NCBI GenBank assembly: GCA_963921795.1
Contig: OY997658.1
Coordinates: 49,627,523 to 49,691,522 of the forward strand
Length of the DNA stretch: 64,000 bases
Direction of reading: 5' to 3'
Origin: Nannobrachium achirus
Taxonomy: Eukaryota; Chordata; Actinopteri; Myctophiformes; Myctophidae
This document shows, one piece after another, positions 10,086-20,006 of the stretch. Position numbers and translations under genes: made by a program. Position 1 is the stretch's first letter; each line of letters starts with the position of its first letter. The notes beneath the pieces were generated by a model, which ran no database searches, was not told the DNA's origin, and saw only the letters and a program-made list of their open reading frames with translations.

Positions 10086-10157
10086 TCCCTGGTGGTCTAG
10101 TGGTTAGGATTCGGCGCTCTCACCGCCGCGGCCCGGGTTCGATTCCCGGTCAGGGAA
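10086..10157 (+). tRNA. tRNA-Glu (CTC)
   Basis: A complete 72-base cloverleaf with acceptor TCCCTGG/TCAGGGA, anticodon CTC at 10119-10121, A box (TGGTCTAGTGG) and B box (GGTTCGATTCC). It lies 417 bases after tRNA-Leu on the same strand. Confidence 0.96.
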
Positions 10158-10162
10158 CACTG

Positions 10163-10166
10163 TTTT
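10163..10166 (+). terminator. Pol III terminator of tRNA-Glu
   Basis: A TTTT run six bases beyond the tRNA 3' end. Confidence 0.75.
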
Positions 10167-10406
10167 AAACACCTTGGTAGTAGCACCCCCTTCAAACCGG
10201 GGTAGGCTACTTACTGAATTCAACTTGTGATCTTAGCTTTAATAGTCCTAACATAATATCCTATGGAATGGAAGTGAGTGAAACTTGACACTTGAGTGGG
10301 ATTGTTGCGACAGCAGAAATGCATCGTGCCACCTCTGGGTTGTTCACAGTGTGCAGCGTCTGAGAGAAGCCATGCAGTCACGTTACTATATTAACCCGAC
10401 ACTGCA

Positions 10407-10449
10407 CAGATCTACAAGGTCCGTGACGTGTTGTGAGCTTGTAGAAGCA
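10407..10449. repeat. Partial palindromic core
   Basis: GATCTACAAGG at the left and GTGTTGTGAGCTTGTAGA at the right. The left arm is shortened. No gene is seen in the rest of 10158-10640. Confidence 0.6.
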
Positions 10450-10644
10450 CAAACCGTTGCGCTGTACGGCGAAGTATAACTCAAGTTTATAGGACCGTGG
10501 AGCTTTTGTAGGCGATATATCGCCCAACTCTACACATGTGTCATGTTTGCACCGCTCACTTTACACAGGTGCGATTTTTCTTGGGCAACGCCGTCAACAG
10601 ACCAAGGAAGTGTTTCCACACATCTTTACACTGAAACCTTGTTC

Positions 10645-10742
10645 AACCAAAAATGTCTGAGGCGATTCTTCAGGGCCTGGTTCTCAACTTTCATGGTGAG
10701 TTCCTCCTGCTGTTTCTTGCGGATGCTCCATCACTCCATCAC
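10645..10742 (-). pseudogene. Detached C-terminal coiled-coil piece of the TAF7-like gene
   Basis: Read on the minus strand, this gives IRKKQQEELTMKVENQALKN followed by R-L. That resembles the end of the TAF7 coiled coil (family motif MKVENLALKNRF). It lies about 100 bases after the stop of the frame at 10843, separated by sequence with a hAT-type end (10812-10832) flanked by TTCTAGAT. The acidic and early coiled-coil parts expected between the two pieces are missing or shifted. Confidence 0.65.
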
Positions 10743-10842
10743 TATCTAATAATTGTCAGTTTTATGGTGCGCTGAGACAGACTTGGCACAAGTAATATAG
10801 ACCTTGCTATGAAAAGGGTTTGAAAACCACTGTTCTAGATGT

Positions 10843-11622
10843 TCAGGTGCTCGTCCGCTGCCACTGCCCTTCACCGTCCTCCTCCTCACTGGTGCTGCTG
10901 CTGCTGCTGTCATCAAAGAGCTCCCTCAGTTTCTCACGGCGGGTCATGGAGCTGTGGTCCGGCTTGAGCCCAGAGGTGCCCGGCGAGGGGTCCAGGTTGT
11001 CCAGGGAGCCACGTTGGTCCATCTTCTCCTTGGACTCATCCGTCGCTATTACCTCCCACCTGACGCTGATGGCCTCGGCGTCAGCGCTCAGCAGTCTCTT
11101 CACCTGTTTTTCCACGTCGGGAGACTCGACGTATTTCTTCTTTGCCATCTTACGGAATCTTCTCTTCCGCACATTCTTCAGGGGGCGAGTGATGCCTTGG
11201 TTCCAGATAAAACTATTGTCTGCGTCCTTGTCCTTCGTTTTGCTCTTCTTGGCGCTTTCGGTCGGCGATGTGAGGTCTCCGTCTCGTGTGCACACCAGCA
11301 TCTGACTGACATTAGCAGTCTTGTAAAAGGTGTTGTTGTCTACCGTTTTCAGCGACTCCACAAGGCAGGGCAGATCCATCAGTTTGCAGGCCAAGGGGAC
11401 GTGGTCTACTCTCACTACTCCATGACGACTGTCCGGATGAATCTTGATGGTGAGTCTGTCTTTCGCACTGGTAGACTGAGCAATGCTTCTTACTGTTGAT
11501 GCATATTCCATGGGCAGCCTGAGGATGAACTGACTCTCCTGCTCAAAGGGATCATCCTCGGTTGTTTCGTTATTCTTTGATTTCTTCGTTCCAACTTTTC
11601 GTCTTTTGTCCTTAGAGGTCAT
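10843..11622 (-). CDS. TAF7-like TFIID subunit, intronless and C-terminally truncated (probable pseudogene)
   Basis: TAF7 is a TFIID subunit that binds TAF1 and holds back its acetyltransferase activity. The N-terminal TAFII55 domain is well kept: EQESQFILRLPMEYASTVR, then HGVVRVDHVPLACKLMDLPC, FIWNQGITRPLKNVRKRRFR, and AKKKYVESPDVEKQVKRLL. I prefer the Met at 11622 (MTSKDKRRK); an upstream Met at 11661 is in frame. The protein ends soon after the serine/acidic tract (SSSSSTSEEEDGEG). Just past it, the next frame reads ADEHLNI, like the family's DEEDINI, so a frameshift is likely, followed by the hAT-like end at 10812-10832. With the detached C-terminus this suggests a decayed gene or retrocopy. 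The mammalian gene is intronless too, so lack of introns alone proves nothing. Confidence 0.8.
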   Translation of the reverse strand: MTSKDKRRKVGTKKSKNNETTEDDPFEQESQFILRLPMEYASTVRSIAQSTSAKDRLTIKIHPDSRHGVVRVDHVPLACKLMDLPCLVESLKTVDNNTFYKTANVSQMLVCTRDGDLTSPTESAKKSKTKDKDADNSFIWNQGITRPLKNVRKRRFRKMAKKKYVESPDVEKQVKRLLSADAEAISVRWEVIATDESKEKMDQRGSLDNLDPSPGTSGLKPDHSSMTRREKLRELFDDSSSSSTSEEEDGEGQWQRTST

Positions 11623-11661
11623 TATTGTTTCCTCTTTTTTTTTGCATGGGACAGCCAACAC

Positions 11662-12128
11662 TGCTGCATAAATGTTGACTTTTTATTTAAAAGACTACAG
11701 TATTCGGATAAAGTTAACAAGTAGATTGTTCTGCTGTTAGTTCCTGGCTTCTATTTAACTTTAATTAGTAGGCTCAATCACCATATTTGGAGAGTGCCTA
11801 TTTATGTCGATCTAAAAAAAGAATGATGTCATCCATTCCTGGAGGACCAGCCAACAGGTGGGTGGACAACCTCATTGTGCTCATGTCACTATAGGCATGT
11901 TTTCACTACAGTTCCGGAATTTTTCCTGCAAAATAATTAGCATAATGATTTTCAACTTGCCGGGAGTTTAGTTTTTTGGGTGTTTTCACATAAGCACAAA
12001 TGCTGGCATAGCCATAAAATACCTAGTTTTCACTAAACCGTTGTCGCGGTATGAAAGTGCGTGTTGCCAGACTTTGCGAGAGAACTAAGCAACCAGGTGT
12101 ACGAAAATAATCCCCAAAAAGTGATATT
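11662..12128. other. Upstream flank of TAF7-like gene, no other gene seen
   Basis: AT-rich. A TTTAAATAAAA-like stretch on the minus strand about 60 bases above the start codon could serve as a TATA element. The rest looks like decayed repeat. Confidence 0.35.
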
Positions 12129-12136
12129 ATCTAGGC

Positions 12137-12553
12137 CAGGGGTCTTCAACAGGGGGTCCGCGACCCCTAGGGGGTCCGCGGAGGTACTGCAGGGGGTCTG
12201 CGAAATTATTGATAAAAAAAAAAAAAAAGATTTCAAAAAAGTTTATTTTTTTCATTTTTCACATTTATGTTAAAAAATAAATCATGATTCTATCCATTTT
12301 GAATAGCTTGAATACATGATTACTATGCAATTGACAGATTGTTGATATTATTGACATTGGTTCTCAGTTAATAAGTAGTATGTTTAGAAATGGTAGTGGT
12401 ACGGCCCACCCTGCTCGCTGTAACTTGTACATGTTTAAAATAAAAAAATACGTCGTAGCCCCGACCCCCCCACCCTATGAGGTGGTAGGGGGTCCCTGCT
12501 CCATCTCCCCATCAGTTTGGGGGTCCCCGGCCTGAAAACGTTGAAGACCCCTG
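12137..12553. mobile_element. hAT MITE (CAGGGGTCTTCAAC ends)
   Basis: The left end CAGGGGTCTTCAAC mirrors the right end GTTGAAGACCCCTG. It is flanked by a perfect 8-bp target duplication, ATCTAGGC (12129-12136 and 12554-12561). 417 bp, non-coding. Confidence 0.92.
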
Positions 12554-12561
12554 ATCTAGGC

Positions 12562-13379
12562 CACACGAGCACTTTAAAACTACACGCATCGCCACATCAG
12601 CTTATTGAAAAAATATTAATTATCTACAAGCTCACAACAAATAAAACGAAACCAGCAACTATCATATACAAGCAACTTTACAGAAATGAAGCCCAGAGTC
12701 GCTTATAATTAGCAGACATGGCAACACTTGGACTGAAAGACCTGAAAACAAAACAAAAAGAAAAAGAAAAAAAAAACACTCTCCCCAGTTTGGTGCGTTC
12801 ACTGCGGTGGCATCAGTGCCTGTCCTGTCTCTTCTCTCTCTCACTCTGAACGCTACAAATGGATTTACTAAAACAAAATATTATTCATGCTCAGCAACAA
12901 CAACACATAAGGTCCGTTCAGAAAGGATCTCATCTAATGCAACGTGTTGCACCTGTGGGCTTTAGATTAGCTGTGGTCTGTGGACTCGCTCGCTGCTCAA
13001 AAGACGTTTAGGCTACTCATCACACGACAACGACGATAAACTAATGATGCACCTTTTGTTGAGAACAGCTTCTTTCTTTCGGAACCTCTCCAGTCCCTCC
13101 GCAGATAGCGGAGGAAGATGTTCCAAAAAGAGCTGCCGTTAAGAAATCATTGCACTTTTGCAGGCAGCCAGCCATGGTCACAATGCGACTCTACTCTTCT
13201 ATAGCCTAAATAATTTTTATATCCCTAATGCAAGGACTCTATAGCCTAAATAATTATATCCCTAATGCAAGGTGAAGCTGTATTATATTGCTATTGTATA
13301 TCCCATTCACATTCAGATCGTTTTCAATCACAAATACAATGCTTTAACTGTTATCATTGGCTCCTTACGCACCTGCTTG
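12562..13379. other. Intergenic with half a palindromic core and a short tandem duplication
   Basis: 12619-12640 is a left half of the palindromic core. 13198-13272 is a two-copy repeat of TCTATAGCCTAAATAAT with CCCTAATGCAAGG. No gene is seen. Confidence 0.5.
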
Positions 13380-14050
13380 TCAAAAAACTGCCCAAATAAG
13401 GGGCATGCCCATATTTGGGCATATACTGATGACATCAGGGATCTCTGTATATGGGCATAAAAGGGACAAGTACTGACAAATACAGAGATCTCCATATATG
13501 GGCAGATCGGTCTAATCTGAGGTGTGAGGGAGGCATAGCGGCTCAAACTCCTATCTTGCGTGACCCCTTACCCCTTATGCCTAGGCATTTCAACCAGCTT
13601 GCAAACTGCAAAGCTGGTCAATAAATAGACGGTTACGTCATCAACCCGGACTGCCTGGACAACCAGACAGTGTCAGACAGCAGATGACAACAGAGAAGGT
13701 CTGCACAGTGGTCATTCCTAAGTGTGAAAATGTTCTAATATATATCCATACCAGTAAGGCCTAAGGCGAGGTCGCGCAGGACAGAATTCATTTGCAAGTG
13801 TGAGTTGCAGTTGGCTGTTTAAGTTGGACAAAATGTGGACAACATATTTTCTCAAATACGGATATGACTGGCGTCTGACATCATAGACCACATGAGACTC
13901 ACACAATACGTCCATGTATGGGCATTCCAAGCTATGGGCTTATTATAGATGACATCAGGGATCTCCATATATGGGCAGGTCAGAGGCATAAATTAATACT
14001 GTCATTGCCATATATGGAGTGTCCATATTTGGGCATTGCCAAATATGGGT
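13380..14050. repeat. Repeat family rich in CCATATATGG boxes
   Basis: Two related blocks (13395-13510 and 13860-14050) share GATGACATCAGGGATCTC, ATATATGGGCA and CCATATATGG. The family recurs at 19440-19595 and 33640-33970. CCATATATGG fits the CArG-box consensus for SRF exactly. Confidence 0.6.
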
Positions 14051-15134
14051 CAACAATTAGATGTCACAACAGGTCAGCTATAGACATTGAGGCGTTAAGC
14101 TGCCTTGGTCATCGAGTCAACAATGTGATGTCACAACAGGTCAGCTATAGATATTGTTACCTACCTACCTACTACCTACTCACTCGCCGGTTTTAATAGT
14201 AAATGCTCCCTAGTCCCTACAGTTGCAATAACATGGATTTGGTTTAGTTTGCTCTTAGTATGCTTTGATTACACCAGGTTGTGAATGGCAAAAGTCAGTG
14301 AAGTTACAGATGGACTATCTGTATTCTTATCTGCTCCCTTATTTTAACACCTAATTATGCACCTTAAGAAATGGCTCAACGATATTTGACCATGAGCAAA
14401 CAGAATCTGGCAGTATATGTGATCATTCTTTTAGTCTAAGTTAGAAGTTAACGGTTTTCCACCTGAAACATGTTCAGTTTGGAATTAAACAAAGTCAATG
14501 TATGATGATGATTTGTTAAGTTAAAATTGATATTAGTATTGTTTTTTAAACCAAATATCCACCGGGTCAAAATAACCCACAAACCGAAATAAGGTGAAGT
14601 GAATCCGAACCGAACTTAAGGGTAGACAACTACATTAATGACGGCATGCGATGCATCACTGCATGCAGCTGCAGTGCCAGTACTAGTAGCCAGTATATTA
14701 GATTCTTTACTTAACTCACCTGCTAAAGTAAGGAGGACAACGAAAGAGAAGGTTTTGTTCATTATGCCTACAACATTGTCTTGGTTTCAGAGAGCATGGT
14801 AAATATTAACTTTTGCTCCAAAGTCTTGTTGTTTTGAGTGGACGAAGCCAAGTCGTCAAGGGGCCCGGCCAATAGAACTCTCTTTCCTCTCAAACGGTGG
14901 GCATTTCAAAACAAGGGTCTTTTTTTTGAGCGGTGGTCACACCGTCTCCATAGTGTGGCCGTGTGGGTGGGTGGGTGGGTGGGTCTGTATGTAGCCTCAA
15001 GCCTGTGGTGTAGTACCTTTTATGACCACACATGTTAAGGGAGGGGCGCTGTTTTCAGGCCAGGCCTGAAACTCAAACATAAATTGACGAGTCCTTCATA
15101 GATGTTTGTGTTCTCTACTTTTGTACCTTATTTT
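14051..15134. other. Intergenic with a short tandem duplication
   Basis: GATGTCACAACAGGTCAGC and following bases occur at 14061 and 14130, a unit of about 70 bp. A short GTGG run occurs near 14966. No gene is seen. Confidence 0.45.
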
Positions 15135-15286
15135 TGCCAGACCCATGAAATGGGTAGGCCTACATAAGCAAATGTCGGTCTGTCCGGGTTTTCTATATAA
15201 AGGGTATATATGATGATGACATGATGATGACATGCCTACAAAAGGCATGATGTCATAAATGATGATGACAGACAGGGGGTCTGGCA
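15135..15286. mobile_element. Small MITE with TGCCAGACCC ends, copy 1
   Basis: TGCCAGACCC at the left mirrors GGGTCTGGCA at the right. It is nearly identical, apart from a 4-base indel, to 19826-19981, and the similarity extends about 25 bases past the right end. Non-coding. Confidence 0.7.
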
Positions 15287-15545
15287 CAACCAGGTTGACC
15301 TGGTCTAGTTATTTATGTATTTCGTGTAAACACTGTATTTGTGATTATTGGTTATTGTTCTCTGTTTTTTATGCAGAGAGATGTCACTGTTTTTGCTATT
15401 AACTCGATTTGTGTCTATTTTAGATAGCAACATTTTTACTATTGTCTGTTTTTACTGTATGAATTATTGTGTGGACCCCAGGAAGACTAGCGACCACTTG
15501 TGGAAGCTAATGGGGATCCTAATAAAGAATAAAGGCCAGGCCAGG

Positions 15546-15587
<42 letters not shown>

Positions 15588-16479
15588 GGGGGAAGGGGGG
15601 AGGAGTTGGTGGGTAAGAGGGTGCTGTTGAGACTAGCCTGGGGGGGGGGGGTTGGTGGGTAAACCACCGCTCAGTTCACACGGATGTGATTTTTTTATTG
15701 GATATAATGCGATCATTCAATCTACACGTTTTATTTTGAAATGGTAGTCTACTACTACTGGAAATAGAAGCAGCAGCCACCAGGCTACTTCAATATTTTC
15801 TCAACTGCCTTTGCAGATCTGCGACCCGCTGTTTCTTTTCCTCCTTCTTCCTTCATTAACACTTCCGATGTCAATTACGTCCAGGAACGTGATAAGAATT
15901 ATGGCGGTGTGGCGCCACGGCCCCGTTATCATATGCCAAGTGTTAATGGGCCACCTGCATGTCTAATGTCAGGGCCCGGTGCAGCGGCACCGGAGATATT
16001 TACGCCTGTGCCTTTTAGCACCATTGCATAATTGTACCACTGTACTATTTGCAAAACTGTTAATGAAGTATTCAATCAATCAATCAATTGTTAACATCAC
16101 ATTTGTGACACTGGAGTCATGTGTTTTAGTCACATACGTAACATGCACATACATGAGAACAGTATAAGTATATAATTTAAAAAAAATCTGATTCTGGCTG
16201 AAGTTTGATATCGGATCTCAGGTGGCTTTGACATACTGTTATATATGACGTAGTGTGTTCTTACATGACTCGGCTCAAACCCAAGGTCCAAGTTGTCCAA
16301 CTAACTCTTCCTGTTATTTCTAAGATATGACACTGGCCGGCCCTGTGGAAATGATACAGCAGTGACAGACAAGTCTAATATTTGGCTATAAACTACAGTT
16401 TGTGATTGTCTTGATTCTTCTGAGTGGCTGGCAATAAAGGCTCAAAATATGGTTGCAGCTGGAAGAAGGTTTCCTTTGT
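15287..16479. other. Intergenic; CA-rich microsatellite, no gene seen
   Basis: A CA/CG dinucleotide tract lies at 15547-15587, then G-rich sequence with two copies of GTTGGTGGGTAA. The rest holds no gene I can support. Confidence 0.45.
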
Positions 16480-17121
16480 CTATCTGATGAGCTTGTTGGC
16501 TCTCTGGTTTACCGCATCAATGCGGACCTTGTTCGTGTCCACCACGCCTGTGATGTGGCCAATCTGTTCATTCTGCTTGTCGATCTCACTACCCATGTCA
16601 ATGGCCATGGCCCTCAGGTTGCCGATGATGCTGCCCACCGCCTCCAGGTTCTCCTCCATTTCGTCCTCCCGCGCGTCATTGGTTATCCTCTCAATGTAGG
16701 TGCCTGAACGCGAAGAGAAGTTGAGACGGGTAGATTGGTTATTAGGAACGCCTGAGGGCTGCTTGGGGGTCACGGTGCCCCCTCCTCCTTTGACCGTGGT
16801 CACAGCGTTGCCACCCTCGCCCCCGCCGCTCCCCCTGAGACGTTTCAACCACTGCTTGAACCTCAACTTCAGCTTCCACTTGGTGAGTTCCTTCAGGTTC
16901 TTTTCGGCTTGGGTCATGTCCTTGGCGATCTTATCCGTGACGTCCTCCACGCGCCTCAGCTGCTCTCCTTGCTGGTCCAACATCAGCATGGTGTTGGCGG
17001 CTGTCTGTTTGCTCTCCTCCGCCATCTGCAGCATTCGTCGGGTGCTCTCCAGCGACTTGTCGGACACTTGGTTGGCCTTCATGGTAATATGCTCCTCCTC
17101 CGACATATAATATGAGGCCAT
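16480..17121 (-). CDS. SNAP-25/23-like t-SNARE, intronless, without cysteines
   Basis: SNAP-25-type proteins give two helices to the SNARE bundle that drives vesicle fusion at the plasma membrane. The Qb motif (residues about 20-75, with ESTRRMLQMAEESK and MLDQQGEQLRRVED) and the Qc motif (about 145-205, with NDAREDEMEENLEAVG and MGSEIDKQNEQIG) are intact, including both zero-layer glutamines. The start chosen is MASYYMSEEEH, which matches the family N-terminus; an upstream in-frame Met at 17154 is less likely. The linker lacks the palmitoylated cysteine cluster that follows helix 1 and has KWKLKLRFKQWLKRLRG there (about residues 81-97), then a glycine-rich stretch. There are no cysteines in the 213 residues. 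The frame is open in one exon although the vertebrate genes are multi-exon, so this is probably a retrogene. Conservation of both motifs argues it is under selection. Confidence 0.88.
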   Translation of the reverse strand: MASYYMSEEEHITMKANQVSDKSLESTRRMLQMAEESKQTAANTMLMLDQQGEQLRRVEDVTDKIAKDMTQAEKNLKELTKWKLKLRFKQWLKRLRGSGGGEGGNAVTTVKGGGGTVTPKQPSGVPNNQSTRLNFSSRSGTYIERITNDAREDEMEENLEAVGSIIGNLRAMAIDMGSEIDKQNEQIGHITGVVDTNKVRIDAVNQRANKLIR

Positions 17122-17293
17122 GATTACTGTCGTTCCTGTTTGGAGGGCATGCACACCACAAGCTGGATCTTTTTGTCAGTCAAGCGTCCGTGTTTGGAAA
17201 TATACCGTTAAGGCATGTTAACATGGCTGTAGAAATCTATGTGGAGAATTGTTTAGTTAACTACACCAAGGTACAATATAGATCGGGGGGGCA

Positions 17294-17400
17294 CTATATA
17301 CAGATACTGTGTGACGTGTTGTGACATCATCAGCCATACCCATGTGTTTGCATAGCGCATTGCCACCATAGCCATTCCCCTTCTAGAGGCAGGCATAACA
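17294..17400 (-). promoter_or_regulatory. Promoter-like block upstream of SNAP-like gene, shared with RNF114-like gene
   Basis: On the minus strand this reads TGTTATGCCTGC, a GAAGGGG and TGGCTATGG box (17366-17400), then CTGTATATAG (17294-17303) just before a C-rich run. The same elements occur in the same order at 22332-22460, 5 kb away, upstream of an unrelated gene. TATA-like and GC/CACCC-like elements in this order suggest a core promoter. Confidence 0.55.
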
Positions 17401-17432
17401 AACAGTGGTTATTTTATCCAAATTAGCAATCA

Positions 17433-17434
<2 letters not shown>

Positions 17435-17496
<62 letters not shown>
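17435..17496. repeat. (GT)n microsatellite
   Basis: About 31 uninterrupted GT units. Confidence 0.97.
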
Positions 17497-17499
<3 letters not shown>

Positions 17500-17504
17500 A
17501 CACG

Positions 17505-18325
17505 TGCATCTGGGCTACTGATAAATAAATGCCAGATTATCTAATGATATTAACTCATAAAAGGCACTGCTCACTTCGCACTGGGTGTGATTTTTCTTAA
17601 GCCCTTTCACTATATAGGGGCCACATAACCAGAGGCTCTGATTATATGTGTGGGTCCTTGGCATGGAAAGGCTTGAGGGAAGGCAGAAGGTTTCCTACAA
17701 TCTCAGAACAAAGCCTGTCATACACTACAGCAAGGTTCGATTTGCTGGAGAAGAATCCATCCATTTTGTTATCCCCTCTCTGGTGTCTGTCTGGTCATTC
17801 ATTGTTGCACCAGCAGAGTGCGCAAGTAGAGTGATCGGTGCTGTCTGTATCCGGCTGGCTGACAGTACAAAGGGTGCTGTCTGCTGTTAGCCAATGAGGG
17901 AACAGCGTTCTCTGTGGCCGGCTACACACCTACAAGCACAGACAAGCACAAAATGCTTGTGAGAGTTGTGTGGGGGGAGCGGGGGGCAGAGACAGCACAA
18001 TGCATTCCGGATGGAAGTCACATGATTTTTGTGCTTGTGAGAGTCCTGTGGTGTTGCTTCAAGCACAAGCACACAAGCACACACACAACACGCACAGGGA
18101 CTGCTGTAGGCAAGCATCAGAGGGCAGACAAGCTGCACTTGATGAGACAGAAGGGCAGGGTTCAACTGCCAACCAATAGGACAGAGAGGCCATGATGCAA
18201 TCCCACACAGGTGTGTTCACTTGTAGTTTGTACTCCACAGCAGCAGAGCCTGTCTGCACTGCAGTGACATGAAACCTCCATTTCAGAACGAAAAAGAATA
18301 TTATAAATAGAATGTAAGCTTTATA
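17505..18325. other. Intergenic, no gene seen
   Basis: Contains several CAAGCACA-rich stretches (17928-18090). Short frames on both strands show no recognisable domain. Confidence 0.4.
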
Positions 18326-18552
18326 CAGTGGTGGAGAAAATACTCAAATTCATTGCTTAAATAAAAGTATCAATACTGAAAACATACAAATACTTTGTTA
18401 CAAATAAAAGCCTGGAATTCAAAATGTATTGAGTAAAAGTATTAGTGTTGGCATTAGAATGTACTTCAAGTGCCTAAAGTAACTTTTTAAAATAGCAGAT
18501 CTACAAGCTCACAACGTGTTGCATGGTGGCACGCTGTGAGCTTGTAAATCAA
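18326..18552. mobile_element. hAT-type MITE remnant (CAGTGGTGG, AAGTACT family) with palindromic core
   Basis: Begins CAGTGGTGGAGAAAATACTC and carries AAAAGTAT-type subterminal repeats. The core is at 18490-18552. The right end is missing. Confidence 0.6.
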
Positions 18553-18894
18553 TTTTACGTGTCACCAAAAAGCAGCAGGAGTGCCTTCAAAAGAACTACA
18601 TGGCCAAATACCATATCTGCTTCCTCCTCAAGCGGAACCGCCCACTTCCGTGAAGCTTTGTGGGAAATGTATTCTTTTTTGGAACAGACTTTGACTGAAC
18701 ACAACTTGGACAGAACTTTTTTTTTTAAAGTGCGTCTCAGTGTGAGTGCAGCCTGTGACGTCACAACCAAACGAAAATGTCATCACACATACCCACATGC
18801 TCACACACCCCACTGTCAGCCACATACAGACAGCACTTGCACGCTCTGCTGGCTCACAAGTAGGCTATATTTGGCTACGAGTGCAGTGCACAAA

Positions 18895-18960
18895 CGCAAA
18901 TAGTGTGGTTGCCCTAGCAGGGCAACCAGACTATAGTACTTGTCCAACCTTATTCTTTCT
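18895..18960. repeat. TTGCCC/GGGCAA hairpin repeat
   Basis: GTGGTTGCCCTAGCAGGGCA followed by ACCAGACTATAGTAC; a related copy lies at 50530-50580 in a myosin intron. It can form a short hairpin. Function unknown. Confidence 0.45.
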
Positions 18961-19090
18961 ATCTTTCCAGATTTTTGCCACGCTAGTCCTCCCACAGTTT
19001 TGGTGGCATGCACTTGGGCCATGCAGTATCTCAAATCGACCAGCTTCATCGGGACTTGTCTGGGTGCATTTCGCTAAGAGATACATTATA

Positions 19091-19352
19091 TATCGTCGCT
19101 GTCGGGCAGAAACCTTGTATCTCCAATTTTCACATTTTTAAGTTTTTTCGCAAAGCAAAGCCCAGCTTCATCATACAAAGCTGTCGCACAAAAGTAGTGA
19201 AAACAGCAGATCTACAAGCACACAACGCCTCGCGGTGCGAGGTGTTGTGTGCTTTTAGATCGGCTGTTTTCACTAGTTTGGTTCGTTTTTTAAATGATAA
19301 ATACAAAACGAACGCCTTTGGACATACAAGGTTTACACCCGACAACGACGAT
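19091..19352. mobile_element. TATCGTC MITE with palindromic core, copy A (complete)
   Basis: Ends TATCGTCGCTGTCGGG and CCCGACAACGACGATA; subterminal AAACCTTGTAT and ATACAAGGTTT. The palindromic core lies in the centre (19199-19272) with arms CTACAAGCACACAACGCCTC. Other copies: 23120, 45930, 46548, 51601, 53811 and 60290. Confidence 0.88.
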
Positions 19353-19439
19353 ATTTATATATTTAAATATATATTTCTTAATGTTATATATTAATTTATT
19401 AGTGAATGAATTTTCTCCATTGACTTGCATGAGAAAATT

Positions 19440-19600
19440 CTAAAATTAAACTTTTCCCAAATATGGAGATGACTGACATCATGTCTGACGTCATAGACAA
19501 CATGAGACTGACACGTCCATATATGGGCATTCCAAGATATATATGGGCTTGATATTGATGACATCAGGGATCTCCATATATGGGCATGAAAGGGACAAAT
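19440..19600. repeat. CCATATATGG-box repeat, further copy
   Basis: Same family as 13860-14000: GACATCATAGAC-like start, two CCATATATGG boxes and GATGACATCAGGGATCTC. Confidence 0.6.
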
Positions 19601-19825
19601 GCTAAGACGGAATACATTGCCCAGCGGACTCACGTCAGGGCAACCACACTTGCAATTTCCCAGAATTGCATCTTTCTACTTTTTATTGTCCCAGTTTTAT
19701 CCCAGCTTCTGGTCAGACCGAATTCAAGAAATGCACCTGCCGACTCCCACAAAACCTGCGTTTTCATGTTTGCTTTCCCTGCCTAATTCAAATTCCCCTT
19801 TCAGCTGTTTAATCATTAAAGTTTT

Positions 19826-19981
19826 TGCCAGACCCATGAAATGGGTAGGCCTACATAAGCAAATGTCGGTCTGTCTGTCCGGGTTTTCTATATAAAGGGT
19901 ATATATGATGATGACATGATGATGACATGCCTACAAAAGGCATGATGTCATAAATGATGATGACAGACAGGGGGTCTGGCA
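19826..19981. mobile_element. Small MITE with TGCCAGACCC ends, copy 2
   Basis: Nearly identical to 15135-15286; carries TCTG once more. Confidence 0.7.
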
Positions 19982-20006
19982 CAACCAGGTTGACCTGGTC
20001 TAGTTC

